Source: Sphingobacterium pedocola
GTDB taxonomy: Bacteria; Bacteroidota; Bacteroidia; Sphingobacteriales; Sphingobacteriaceae
Direction: 5' to 3'
NCBI RefSeq assembly: GCF_015209965.1
Contig: NZ_MU158690.1
Location: 581,897-645,896, forward strand
DNA length: 64,000 bases
Made by a program: the position numbers and the translations under genes. Shown here piece after piece: positions 28,527-37,156 of the stretch. The notes under the pieces are model-generated. The model made no database searches, was not told the origin of the DNA, and worked only from the letters and a program-made list of their open reading frames with translations. Numbering within the stretch: the stretch's first letter is position 1; each line of letters opens with the position of its first letter.

Positions 28527-28557
28527 CAAAATTATAACATTGTTAAGTTAGCTCGAA
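28527..28557 (-). promoter_or_regulatory. Promoter of the ilv-leu operon
   Basis: Read on the minus strand, TTCG and TAATTTTG are separated by 19 bp. The second box matches the Bacteroidota -7 consensus TAnnTTTG perfectly and the first matches TTTG at three of four bases. Transcription would begin near 28520, about 48 nt before the ilvE ATG, which supports the shorter ilvE start. Confidence 0.7.
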
Positions 28558-28781
28558 TTAAAATTCTTTACAATAGCTATTCATACTATTTTAAAAAAGT
28601 TTTTTATTTTGTTATGTTTATATATTCAAAATAATATATTGTTATATTTTGTTTTAATAGGTTTATGTTCGTTAACCTGCAGACTAGAATTAAAATCGGT
28701 ATGTTTTTTGAAATTGTAAGAAATGATGTCAAAGACCAAAATTCTTCCCGAAAATGATTTTTTACCAGAAAAACTATAAAA

Positions 28782-28818
28782 AAATAGCCCTTAAAACTTG
28801 AAGTCTTAAGGGCTATTT
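28782..28818 (-). terminator. Terminator of atpD-atpC
   Basis: AAATAGCCCTTAA (28782-28794) and TTAAGGGCTATTT (28806-28818) form a perfect 13-bp stem with an 11-nt loop. On the minus strand it is followed by TTTTATAG, and it lies 20 bp after the atpC stop, so it fits a Rho-independent terminator. Confidence 0.88.
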
Positions 28819-28837
28819 ATAGGTGTTATTATCTTTA

Positions 28838-29086
28838 TTAGTTCTGCACAATTCCTTCTGCTAAAACGATGACACTATTGTCCTTTACTTCTACCACGCC
28901 GCCTTTGATAATAATGACCTGCTCATCATTACCTTGTTTGATAATGACCTTACCATCGTCCAGTGTAGACACAATAGCTGCGTGATCCTTTAATATTTGA
29001 AAAGATCCTGCAGAACCGGGAACCGTAACCGCGGTTACTTCGTCTTCGTATGCTAATTTGTCTGGAGTAATAATTGTTAATTTCAT
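28838..29086 (-). CDS. atpC: F1Fo ATP synthase epsilon subunit, short form
   Basis: The 82-residue protein contains the N-terminal beta-sandwich of the epsilon subunit (LTIITPDKLAYEDEVTAVTV, GSAGSFQILKDHAAIVSTLD, IKGGVVEVKDNSVIVLAE). It stops where the C-terminal pair of helices would begin; most bacterial epsilon subunits are about 130-140 residues. It can link gamma to the c-ring but lacks the helices that inhibit ATP hydrolysis. The short form is usual in this phylum. It follows atpD by 83 bp, across a long hairpin; the rest of the ATP synthase genes are not in the window. Confidence 0.95.
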   Translation of the reverse strand: MKLTIITPDKLAYEDEVTAVTVPGSAGSFQILKDHAAIVSTLDDGKVIIKQGNDEQVIIIKGGVVEVKDNSVIVLAEGIVQN

Positions 29087-29101
29087 TCTAACTAGAATTG
29101 A

Positions 29102-29153
29102 GTATTAAGTATAGCGTATTAAGATATGCGCATTAATACGCTATACTTAATAC
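29102..29153 (-). repeat. Perfect 21-bp inverted repeat in the atpD-atpC gap
   Basis: The arms at 29102-29122 and 29133-29153 are exact reverse complements (each includes TAAGTATAGCGTATTAA or its complement), with a 10-nt loop. The stem sits 16 bp downstream of the atpD stop and 15 bp before the atpC ATG on the minus strand. There is no T-run, so it may protect the atpD mRNA or limit atpC expression instead of ending transcription. Confidence 0.8.
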
Positions 29154-29169
29154 GTTGTACTCGGTACTA

Positions 29170-30705
<1,536 letters not shown>

Positions 30706-30736
30706 TTACAGGTCATTCAACCTGTATTTTGGAATG

Positions 30737-30767
30737 CAAAAATAAGCTTTATCATTCTAAAAGCAAA
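30737..30767 (-). promoter_or_regulatory. Promoter of atpD-atpC
   Basis: On the minus strand TTTG (30767-30764) and TATTTTTG (30744-30737) are separated by 19 bp, an exact match to the Bacteroidota consensus TTTG-N19-TAnnTTTG. Transcription would start near 30730, about 58 nt before the atpD ATG. Confidence 0.8.
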
Positions 30768-30807
30768 ACTTCTTCATTAAATAAATGAATGTTTTTTTTA
30801 AAACCGC

Positions 30808-30848
30808 TTATTTGCGAATCTGCAAATCCGTATTATTTGCGAATCTGC
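30808..30848. repeat. Two direct copies of a 16-bp motif
   Basis: TTATTTGCGAATCTGC occurs at 30808-30823 and 30833-30848, 25 bp apart. The first copy also forms ATTTGC-GAATCT-GCAAAT, a short hairpin. It lies between the membrane coiled-coil gene and the atpD promoter, and is probably a simple intergenic repeat typical of these genomes. Confidence 0.6.
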
Positions 30849-30855
30849 GATTGAA

Positions 30856-31449
30856 TTAGGAATTTCTTTTCAGTTGTTCGTCGAGCAGCTGCCTTTTTAA
30901 TTGTTGTTCTTTTTCCAGTGCTTTCTTTTTATATGCATGAAGCTCTTCTTGAAATTCTTCCGCATTTTTCTTGGAAGATACCGTGTCTACTTTTGCTTTA
31001 CGGAAGGCAAAAAGAGCTATTGTAAACGCTATTGCAAGTACGATGATCAAGATCCATACAAGCGTATGGTATCCACCTTTTGAGAAGTTCGCGCCGAAGA
31101 AAGAGATACTGTCTGTTTTTAATTTTTCGGCGTCCAACTGCGTTTGTAAATGTTGGACACTGTCTGTCAACGCTACATTAGTAGATACAGTAGACGAACT
31201 CGAATTTTTTAGTTCCCTGATTTCGTTACGTAAGGTGTTGAGTGTATCACGCGTATTTTGGCGGATACGTTCTAAGTTTGTTTTACGAATTATTTTGAAA
31301 TCAGCGTCCTGCGAGCGCGATAGCATATTTAGATAATAGAACTGGCTGTCAATAGAACTTTTTGTCAAGGCTTCCTGAAGATTGATTTTCTGCCCGAAAG
31401 CGTTTGAAATAAACAAAAGAAACGTGATTGCGTGTATAAGCTTAAGCAT
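30856..31449 (-). CDS. Membrane-anchored coiled-coil protein of unknown function
   Basis: The 197-residue product has a cleavable signal peptide (ISNAFGQ), an exported helical part (about 25-120, with heptad-like RIRQNTRDTLNTLRNEIREL), one membrane segment (about 129-149, LVWILIIVLAIAFTIALFAF) and a charged cytoplasmic coiled coil to the end (EELHAYKKKALEKEQQLKRQ). It is thus likely an inner-membrane protein with both sides helical. I do not recognise a named domain. Similar short exported coiled-coil proteins in Bacteroidota sometimes carry misleading enzyme names in databases; nothing here supports an enzyme. It is divergent from the CoA-transferase genes and upstream of atpD. Confidence 0.75.
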   Translation of the reverse strand: MLKLIHAITFLLFISNAFGQKINLQEALTKSSIDSQFYYLNMLSRSQDADFKIIRKTNLERIRQNTRDTLNTLRNEIRELKNSSSSTVSTNVALTDSVQHLQTQLDAEKLKTDSISFFGANFSKGGYHTLVWILIIVLAIAFTIALFAFRKAKVDTVSSKKNAEEFQEELHAYKKKALEKEQQLKRQLLDEQLKRNS

Positions 31450-31534
31450 AGATAAATATAGTGTTTATTAAATGTAACATAAAATTTGAAAATATATTGC
31501 GTAGCTCCAAGTAACTCGTTATATATTTTTGTGG

Positions 31535-31571
31535 CTAATATCGTATTTTAAAAAGATAAACACGATATTAG
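31535..31571. promoter_or_regulatory. Perfect 10-bp inverted repeat before scoA (possible operator)
   Basis: CTAATATCGT (31535-31544) and ACGATATTAG (31562-31571) are exact reverse complements 17 bp apart, ending 30 bp before the scoA ATG. A TATTTTTG box matching the -7 consensus lies just upstream (31524-31531), although no good -33 box is spaced correctly. The repeat could be a repressor site near the transcription start or a leader hairpin. Confidence 0.5.
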
Positions 31572-31601
31572 GTATACCAAAAGAATAAACCCGTAGAATC
31601 T

Positions 31602-32315
31602 ATGATAAATAAAAGTGTATCAAATGCGCTCGAAGCAATACGTGAAGTCAAGAGCGGGATGACAATCGCCGTTGGTGGATTTGGACTGTGCGGCATTCCG
31701 GAAAATCTTATTGCAGCATTGATGGCCAAAGACCTAAAAGAATTAACCTGTATCAGCAATAATGCAGGAGTGGACGATTTTGGATTGGGTCTTTTGTTAC
31801 AACGCCGACAGATTAAAAAAATGATTGCTTCGTATGTAGGTGAAAATGCAGAATTTGAGCGGCAGATGTTAAGTGGTGAATTGGAGGTGGAATTGGTGCC
31901 TCAAGGTACCTTGGCTACGCGTTTAATGGCCGGGGGATATGGTCTCCCCGTAGTATATACACCCGCAGGTGTCGGCACAGAAGTGGCCGAAGGCAAAGAA
32001 GTCCGTACATTTAAATTCCATGGTGTGGAAAAGGAATATTTAATGGAATACGCGTTTGAACCAGATTTTGCCTTGGTGAAAGCCTGGAAGGGCGATCGCA
32101 CAGGCAACTTAATATATAGAGGGACAGCGCAGAATTTTAACCATGCAATGGCCATGTGTGGTAAGATTACCATTGCCGAAGTAGAAGAATTGGTAGAACC
32201 GGGTGTATTGGATCCTAATTTTATTCATACCCCCGGAGTATATGTGCACCGGATTTTTCAAGGTGAAAATTACGAGAAGCGAATAGAACAGCGAACTTTT
32301 AGACCAAAAGAGTAA
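31602..32315 (+). CDS. scoA: 3-oxoacid CoA-transferase, subunit A
   Basis: The 237-residue subunit belongs to CoA transferase family I: the glycine-rich VKSGMTIAVGGFGLCGIPEN motif lies near residue 17 and ISNNAGVDDFGLG follows. With subunit B it moves CoA between succinyl-CoA (or another acyl-CoA) and a 3-oxoacid such as acetoacetate, allowing ketone-body, fatty-acid or amino-acid use. The B gene starts 4 bp later, so they form an operon. Alternative substrates (acetate or butyrate) cannot be excluded from sequence, but ScoA-like length and spacing favour succinyl-CoA:3-ketoacid transferase. Confidence 0.93.
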   Translation: MINKSVSNALEAIREVKSGMTIAVGGFGLCGIPENLIAALMAKDLKELTCISNNAGVDDFGLGLLLQRRQIKKMIASYVGENAEFERQMLSGELEVELVPQGTLATRLMAGGYGLPVVYTPAGVGTEVAEGKEVRTFKFHGVEKEYLMEYAFEPDFALVKAWKGDRTGNLIYRGTAQNFNHAMAMCGKITIAEVEELVEPGVLDPNFIHTPGVYVHRIFQGENYEKRIEQRTFRPKE

Positions 32316-32319
32316 ATCT

Positions 32320-32949
32320 ATGCTAGATAAATATGGAATTGCAAAGCGTATTGCGAAAGAGATACAAGATGGATATTATGTAAACTTAGGTATTGGCATT
32401 CCGACCCTGGTAGCCAACTATATCTCAGAAGATATCAATGTGATGTTACAAAGTGAAAATGGATTATTAGGCATGGGCCCGTTTCCATACGAAGGAGAAG
32501 AGGATGCGGATTACATTAATGCGGGCAAGCAAACCATTACTACGCTGCCCGGTTCCGTTTTCTTTGATTCGGCGATGAGCTTTGGTATGATTCGCTCACG
32601 GAAAATTGATCTCACTATTTTGGGAGCGATGGAAGTTTCTGAACAGGGAGATATTGCCAATTGGAAGATCCCGGGTAAAATGGTAAAAGGTATGGGAGGA
32701 GCAATGGATCTTGTTGCCAGTGCGCAAAATATTATTGTCGCCATGCAACATGTAAATAAAGCAGGCGAATCCAAGTTACTTTCCGCCTGTACGTTGCCGT
32801 TAACAGGTATTAGGTGCGTGAAGAAGATCGTAACCGAATTAGGTGTTTTCGATGTATTACCTCAAGGAGGGTTTAAAATCGTTGAACTGCATGAAGGTGT
32901 TACCCTCGATCAAGTAAGATATAGTACGCAAGGAAAACTTGTGGAATAG
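32320..32949 (+). CDS. scoB: 3-oxoacid CoA-transferase, subunit B
   Basis: The 209-residue subunit carries the catalytic Glu-46 in the family motif LQSENGLLGMGP, which forms the covalent CoA thioester. Other motifs are VNLGIGIPTLVANY near the N-terminus and GAMEVSEQGDIANW in the middle. It partners with the preceding gene (4-bp gap). No terminator is obvious in the 90 bp before the GH28 gene, so read-through is possible, but the functions are unrelated. Confidence 0.94.
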   Translation: MLDKYGIAKRIAKEIQDGYYVNLGIGIPTLVANYISEDINVMLQSENGLLGMGPFPYEGEEDADYINAGKQTITTLPGSVFFDSAMSFGMIRSRKIDLTILGAMEVSEQGDIANWKIPGKMVKGMGGAMDLVASAQNIIVAMQHVNKAGESKLLSACTLPLTGIRCVKKIVTELGVFDVLPQGGFKIVELHEGVTLDQVRYSTQGKLVE

Positions 32950-33039
32950 ACGCTTATTTTTTTAGATAGACACGGATTGTACAAAATTTTCCATATTTTC
33001 GAGGAGTTAAATAACGTTAGTTAATAAATTTTTCCTTAT

Positions 33040-34473
33040 ATGAATCGATTTTTTCCGATACTCTTTCTAAGTCTTTTTGTTTTTTCGCTGACAGCCTGCT
33101 CACAACATCATGAGAGTGGCCCGTGGGCAAAATTAGATAGTATTAGAGCTTTGATCGTGGCACCTACTTTTGCAGATAAAACTTATTTAATAACCGATCA
33201 TGGTGCGAAAGGCGACGGCGTATTTATGAATACGGATATCATTAATAAAGTTATCACGAGCTGTTCGGAAAGCGGAGGTGGAAAAGTGGTGGTACCAAAA
33301 GGTGTCTTTTTAAGCGGAGCCATTCATTTAAAATCAAATGTGAATCTACATTTTGAAGATGGATCTAAAATTATATTCAGCCGCAATCCGCAGGACTATT
33401 TGCCGCTGGTACGATCCAGATGGGAGGGTATGGATCTAATGAACTATTCACCACTTATTTATGCCTATCAGGTAGAGAATGTCGCCATAACTGGAAACGG
33501 GGTGTTAGATGGTAACGCCGACAATCAACATTGGTGGCCTTGGAAAGCCAAGAAAGAATACGGGTGGGTCGATGGAATGGATAACCAATTGGCATCTGTG
33601 AAGAAATTGACACAACAAGTTAAAGATCGTGTTCCTGTAGCGCAGCGTATATATGGAGAGGGTGGTTTCTTAAGGCCTCCGTTTATCCAGCCCTACCAGT
33701 CCAAAAATATTGTTATTGCCGATGTGACCATAAATAATGCGCCTTTTTGGAATCTCAATCCCGTGTTGTGCGAAAATGTAATCGTGCGGGATGTGAAGAT
33801 TGTAACGCATGGGCCTAATAACGATGGTTGTGACCCCGAAGCCAGTAAGAATGTACTCATAACAGGGTGTTATTTTGATACAGGAGATGACTGTATTGCC
33901 ATAAAATCCGGGCGCAATGAAGACGGAAGGGATCTGGCTATTCCCGCAGAAAATATTATTATAGAAAATTGTGTCATGAAAGATGGCCACGGCGGTATTG
34001 TCATCGGAAGTGAAATTTCGGGAGGTGCAAAAAACATTTTCGCGCAAAATCTTCAGATGGATAGCCCAGAGTTAGATCGCGTTATCCGATTGAAGACAAG
34101 TTCATTAAGAGGAGGAACAATAGACGGTTTATATGTTCGGAATATTAAAGTCGGTACATATAAGGAGGCCGCTATTCGCTTTAATATGTTCTACGAGAAT
34201 CCCGGCGACCACCTTCCGCAAATTAAAAATGTATGGATAGAGAACCTACAGGTCGAAAAAGGAGGGAAATTTGGCGTTTTGATAGACGCCTATAAAGAGT
34301 CTCCAATAACGAATTTTACGGTCATTAATTCGTCAATTAATGGAGTAGGTATTCCTGTTCAGAGCAATTATACAGAAAATGTTGTTTTCTCCAATTTTAA
34401 AATAAACGGAAAGATCATCGAGTCAATAGAAAGTGCAAATAATAGCAAAAAGGAAAAATCTGAAAAGTTTTAA
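33040..34473 (+). CDS. Glycoside hydrolase family 28 (polygalacturonase-like) lipoprotein
   Basis: The 477-residue protein has a lipobox LTAC (Cys-20) and a right-handed beta-helix. The GH28 catalytic aspartates are present: Asp-262 and Asp-265 region (GPNNDGCDPEAS), Asp-283/Asp-284 (DTGDDCIAIKSG), His-317 (DGHGGIVIGSE), and a RLKTS motif at 350-354 in place of the common RIK. The family cleaves galacturonic-acid linkages in pectin, including exo-polygalacturonases and rhamnogalacturonan hydrolases. It has its own downstream terminator and lies just upstream of the first copy of the rhaT-like control region, so in the simpler ancestral arrangement it would neighbour the rhamnose operon. Confidence 0.93.
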   Translation: MNRFFPILFLSLFVFSLTACSQHHESGPWAKLDSIRALIVAPTFADKTYLITDHGAKGDGVFMNTDIINKVITSCSESGGGKVVVPKGVFLSGAIHLKSNVNLHFEDGSKIIFSRNPQDYLPLVRSRWEGMDLMNYSPLIYAYQVENVAITGNGVLDGNADNQHWWPWKAKKEYGWVDGMDNQLASVKKLTQQVKDRVPVAQRIYGEGGFLRPPFIQPYQSKNIVIADVTINNAPFWNLNPVLCENVIVRDVKIVTHGPNNDGCDPEASKNVLITGCYFDTGDDCIAIKSGRNEDGRDLAIPAENIIIENCVMKDGHGGIVIGSEISGGAKNIFAQNLQMDSPELDRVIRLKTSSLRGGTIDGLYVRNIKVGTYKEAAIRFNMFYENPGDHLPQIKNVWIENLQVEKGGKFGVLIDAYKESPITNFTVINSSINGVGIPVQSNYTENVVFSNFKINGKIIESIESANNSKKEKSEKF

Positions 34474-34506
34474 TCCTTTCTTTTTTATTCGCTTATTAGT
34501 CAATGC

Positions 34507-34526
34507 AAAGCCCTAAAAAGGGCTTT
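34507..34526 (+). terminator. Terminator after the GH28 gene
   Basis: AAAGCCC (34507-34513) pairs with GGGCTTT (34520-34526) around TAAAAA, followed by TGTATTTT. It lies 34 bp after the GH28 stop and has the form of a weak to moderate Rho-independent terminator. Confidence 0.75.
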
Positions 34527-34576
34527 TGTATTTTAGAAAAGATATTGTGGTAAGCGTGGGTCGCTTCCGAAACAAG

Positions 34577-34672
34577 ACATGACAGTTCATAACAGTTATA
34601 TGAACAGCGTGTTTTATCTTAGAACACATTTATAAATCTATAATTATTTAAAAGTAATTTATGAACGCAATA
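34577..34672 (+). repeat. Direct repeat, copy A of the rhaT control region and first codons
   Basis: These 96 bp match 54597-54692 at 92 positions with no gap. The repeat includes the probable operator GTTCATA-N7-TATGAAC (34585-34605), the leader and the rhaT start ATGAACGCAATA. After 34672 similarity stops, and the truncated frame here ends after eight codons. It appears to be a severed copy of the rhaT 5' region. Confidence 0.92.
34585..34605. promoter_or_regulatory. Candidate operator, copy A
   Basis: GTTCATA and TATGAAC form a perfect 7-bp palindrome with a 7-bp spacer (ACAGTTA). The same element with two base changes precedes rhaT at 54605-54625. This suggests a dimeric regulator, probably rhamnose responsive, but no regulator gene is in the window. 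Confidence 0.5.
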
Positions 34673-34910
34673 TTGGTGTCAGAATAAGACAATTGAAACA
34701 TTGCTTACGCAACCAATTACGGAATATTTGTAAAAAGTGGTAGTCCAATCTTGTCAACAAGAACAGTCTCGGCACCTTTTCACTACCTTGCTTTGAGCGG
34801 ATAGGGAAGTATAATAGTATACTGAGGGAAAGTTTACATAGAATATTTTTCATCACCGAATACTTTTTTTATATTAGTAGCATTACATTAAGTACAGAGA
34901 AACCTCTATT

Positions 34911-35474
34911 ATGCGTTCGTATTCCAATCACACAGATGTAGAGCTGCTGTCATTGCTTATTCAAAGTGATGCCGTTGCTTTTACAGAGATCTATAATAGA
35001 TATTGGAAGAAGCTATTTGTTTTGGCTGCAAATCGAATGCATAATCTGGAGGATGCAGAAGAAGTCGTGCAAGACATCTTTACCTCGCTTTGGAATCGTA
35101 GAGATAAGGTAGAAATCACATCAGAATTGTCCAGTTATTTGGCTGTTTCGGTAAAGTATAGAGTCATCAGAACGTTGAATCGATATTACAATATGCAAAA
35201 GTATGTTGATGCAGCCTTGACTGACCACGCAATAGACGATTCTACTCAGCAATATTTAGCTTTTGACGAACTTCGGACAGAACTAGGTAAATACGTGCAA
35301 CAGTTGCCTGAAAAATGTAAACTGGTTTTTCAATTAAGTCGAGAAGAGGGATATTCGCAGAAGCAAATTTCAGAAGAACTCGGTATTTCTGAAAAAACTG
35401 TTGAAGCCCATCTTGGAAAAGCCTTTAAAACTCTTCGGTCAAAACTTACCAACTTTATGGTGACATTATTATAG
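34911..35474 (+). CDS. ECF-type RNA polymerase sigma factor
   Basis: The 187-residue protein has sigma-70 region 2 (AFTEIYNRYWKKLFVLAANR, MHNLEDAEEVVQDIFTSLWN) and region 4 (LPEKCKLVFQLSREEGYSQK, ISEELGISEKTVEAHLGKAF), the Bacteroidota SusC-linked group. It would be held inactive by the FecR anti-sigma factor encoded next but one interval downstream and released when the STN-type SusC binds its ligand. The neighbouring SusC has that domain, so the regulatory loop is complete. It lies downstream of the duplicated rhaT operator. Confidence 0.95.
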   Translation: MRSYSNHTDVELLSLLIQSDAVAFTEIYNRYWKKLFVLAANRMHNLEDAEEVVQDIFTSLWNRRDKVEITSELSSYLAVSVKYRVIRTLNRYYNMQKYVDAALTDHAIDDSTQQYLAFDELRTELGKYVQQLPEKCKLVFQLSREEGYSQKQISEELGISEKTVEAHLGKAFKTLRSKLTNFMVTLL

Positions 35475-35790
35475 ATTATTTATTGCATTATAATCTAATT
35501 TTAATGCTGCAATCACATTCAATTAGTGCTATTTCCGGTACTTTTATATACAAAAAACCCAATTACATATCCCTACACTTTCTAGAGTTAATATGCTCAA
35601 TTAAAAATCACGATATCGCATATTAGACATTTACTTTCTCACAGCAGCTAGTTTAAAATCATCCAATTTTTATGAGTTACGCATGTCTTCTTTATCGTTA
35701 TATTGTTTTTTTTGAATTTTTTTAAAAAAAATGTTTTGAGCACTAAGGGATTTGTCCTGCATCTGATACATATATGTAAAGGTTAAAATT
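35475..35790. other. Intergenic region between sigma factor and FecR
   Basis: This 316-bp interval has no gene. It begins with a weak hairpin (AGATTAT with ATAATCT) after the sigma stop and ends with a T- and A-rich tract followed by GAGCACTAAGGGATTTGTCC, a layout often seen before FecR genes. The presence of a separate promoter for FecR is inferred. Confidence 0.5.
35715..35770 (+). promoter_or_regulatory. Possible ECF-dependent promoter of FecR
   Basis: A TTTTTTTAAAAAAAATG tract is followed about 20 bp later by GGGATTTGTCCTGCATC, about 30 bp before the FecR ATG. Bacteroidota ECF promoters often join an A/T-rich -35 to a GTC-containing -10, so this is a plausible target of the sigma factor encoded just upstream. 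No canonical TAnnTTTG box is present. Confidence 0.35.
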
Positions 35791-36921
35791 ATGCGTAGCG
35801 AGAGGCGGTATCAAGAGTTAGCATCAAAGTGGCTGGACGGCAGTATAACAGATGAGGAGAAGGAAGAATTTGCGCAGTGGTATCATGCGCAAAATGACGA
35901 GGTGGATATTCCGCTTACTTTCGCTCGCGATGAGGCAGAACTGCAATCCAGGATTTTGGATAAAGTCAACCGTAATATTTCTGATTCAAGGACAAAGCGT
36001 GTTTTGTTTACGCCAAAAATGCAAATGGCAGTTGCAGCTTCTCTGGCGCTGTTTTTCTTGTTTGGAGGATACTTTTGGTATAGCAAAAAGATAAATGACA
36101 ATGGTGCAATCCATCATGTAAGTCAAGTACAGCCTGGTGGAAATAAGGCAACATTGACATTGGCAGATGGGCAAGAAATAGATTTGAGTGAGCAGCACGA
36201 AGGATTGATTGTGGGAGATAATATAGCCTACGTTGACGGGGCAAAACTTTTTGATCAGGATACGGACGAGAGCTTATCTGCTATTCTATCCACACCAAAG
36301 GGAGGACAGTATCAAATACAACTGCCAGACGGCTCGAAGGTATGGTTAAACTCCTCCTCATCCTTGAAGTTTCCGAAGAAGTTCGATGAGAGATTTAGAG
36401 AAGTTGAACTGCTGTCAGGAGAGGCATTTTTTGAAATCAGTACACAGTATGCGCATAGCAAAAAAGTGCCATTCTATGTCAGAAATAACCAACAGCTGAC
36501 GGAGGTATTAGGCACGAAATTCAATGTGAATATGTATGAAGAGGGTACAGTCACCACGGTGACAGAAGGGGCCGTAGGAGTCAGCGCATTAGGTAAGCCG
36601 TCGAGTCATCTGGCTGTATTGACGGTCGGCAAACAAGCTATCTTGAAGAGCGGTCAGGTTTCTGTGGGTGAGGTTAATGTGGAAGAATTTACGGCATGGA
36701 AAGATGGTTATTTTTATTTTAATGATGCCAGTATCTATACCGTCATGAAAGAATTTGAACGATGGTATGATATCGAGATAAAATATGAATCAACCACTTC
36801 TGACTATTTGTTTGTCGGAAAAATTCCACGTAAAGTAACACTGGCTACTGCGCTCAATGTGCTGAAAAGTGCAGGCGTCAGCTACGAGTGGAAAGACAAT
36901 CGTTACCTTATTATAAAGTAA
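35791..36921 (+). CDS. FecR-family anti-sigma factor
   Basis: The 376-residue protein has a cytoplasmic N-terminus (1-75, with LASKWLDGSITDEEKEEFAQ), one membrane segment (about 77-97, MAVAASLALFFLFGGYFWY), a periplasmic FecR domain (LPDGSKVWLNSSSSLKFPKK, REVELLSGEAFFEI) and a C-terminal DUF4974 domain (FYFNDASIYTVMKEFERWYD). It would bind the ECF sigma factor and read the signal from the STN domain of the following SusC. The order sigma, FecR, SusC, SusD is the usual one in this phylum. Confidence 0.96.
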   Translation: MRSERRYQELASKWLDGSITDEEKEEFAQWYHAQNDEVDIPLTFARDEAELQSRILDKVNRNISDSRTKRVLFTPKMQMAVAASLALFFLFGGYFWYSKKINDNGAIHHVSQVQPGGNKATLTLADGQEIDLSEQHEGLIVGDNIAYVDGAKLFDQDTDESLSAILSTPKGGQYQIQLPDGSKVWLNSSSSLKFPKKFDERFREVELLSGEAFFEISTQYAHSKKVPFYVRNNQQLTEVLGTKFNVNMYEEGTVTTVTEGAVGVSALGKPSSHLAVLTVGKQAILKSGQVSVGEVNVEEFTAWKDGYFYFNDASIYTVMKEFERWYDIEIKYESTTSDYLFVGKIPRKVTLATALNVLKSAGVSYEWKDNRYLIIK

Positions 36922-37156
36922 CAGGATATAACTAACCTTTAATTATGATTGATATGAAAACAGGAGAGACTTAAAAAAGAGGTTTGTGTAACGAAAAAAC
37001 TGGAAACGCTTGCAACATTTCCAGCTAATAGTTAGGGCAAACCAACAAAATCCAATTCGAAGTAGATATTTTATGATTAAATAACCCAAACCATACAAAG
37101 GTATGTTTTTAAAACTATTATTACGCTTTTTATTGCTTTTTAATAAAAAAAATATT

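Larger units (their letters stand above)
28473..28837. other. AT-rich region between atpC and ilvE
   Basis: This 365-bp interval contains the atpDC terminator (28782-28818) and the ilvE promoter with a leader of about 48 nt. Between 28560 and 28780 I see no gene, only AT-rich DNA with runs such as TTTTATTTTGTTATG. The leader is too short for a leader-peptide attenuator, and no T-box pattern is apparent. Confidence 0.6.
34474..34910. other. Intergenic region with terminator and duplicated rhaT control region
   Basis: This 437-bp interval contains the GH28 terminator (34507-34526) and the 96-bp copy of the rhaT upstream region (34577-34672). The remaining 238 bp before the sigma-factor gene hold no convincing gene; short frames on both strands are interrupted. 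It may include the left junction of an inserted block. Confidence 0.7.

Noticed and set aside
28473..28837. T-box or leader-peptide attenuator for the ilv-leu operon
   Set aside because: The predicted leader is about 48 nt, with no Ile/Val/Leu-rich ORF, no T-box sequence and no terminator before ilvE.
30808..30848. CRISPR-like short direct repeats
   Set aside because: Only two 16-bp copies with a 9-bp spacer, no further units and no cas genes.
34577..34672. Interpretation of the 96-bp repeat as a transposon target-site duplication
   Set aside because: Target-site duplications are a few to about 15 bp and would be identical; 96 bp with 4 differences, ending exactly in rhaT codons, fits a promoter duplication by recombination better. 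No transposase or integrase is in the block.
34659..34856. Minus-strand 65-residue frame in the gap before the sigma-factor gene
   Set aside because: It has a hydrophobic start but no recognisable domain, and it runs into the duplicated rhaT leader, whose sequence is explained by the repeat. Probably a chance frame.
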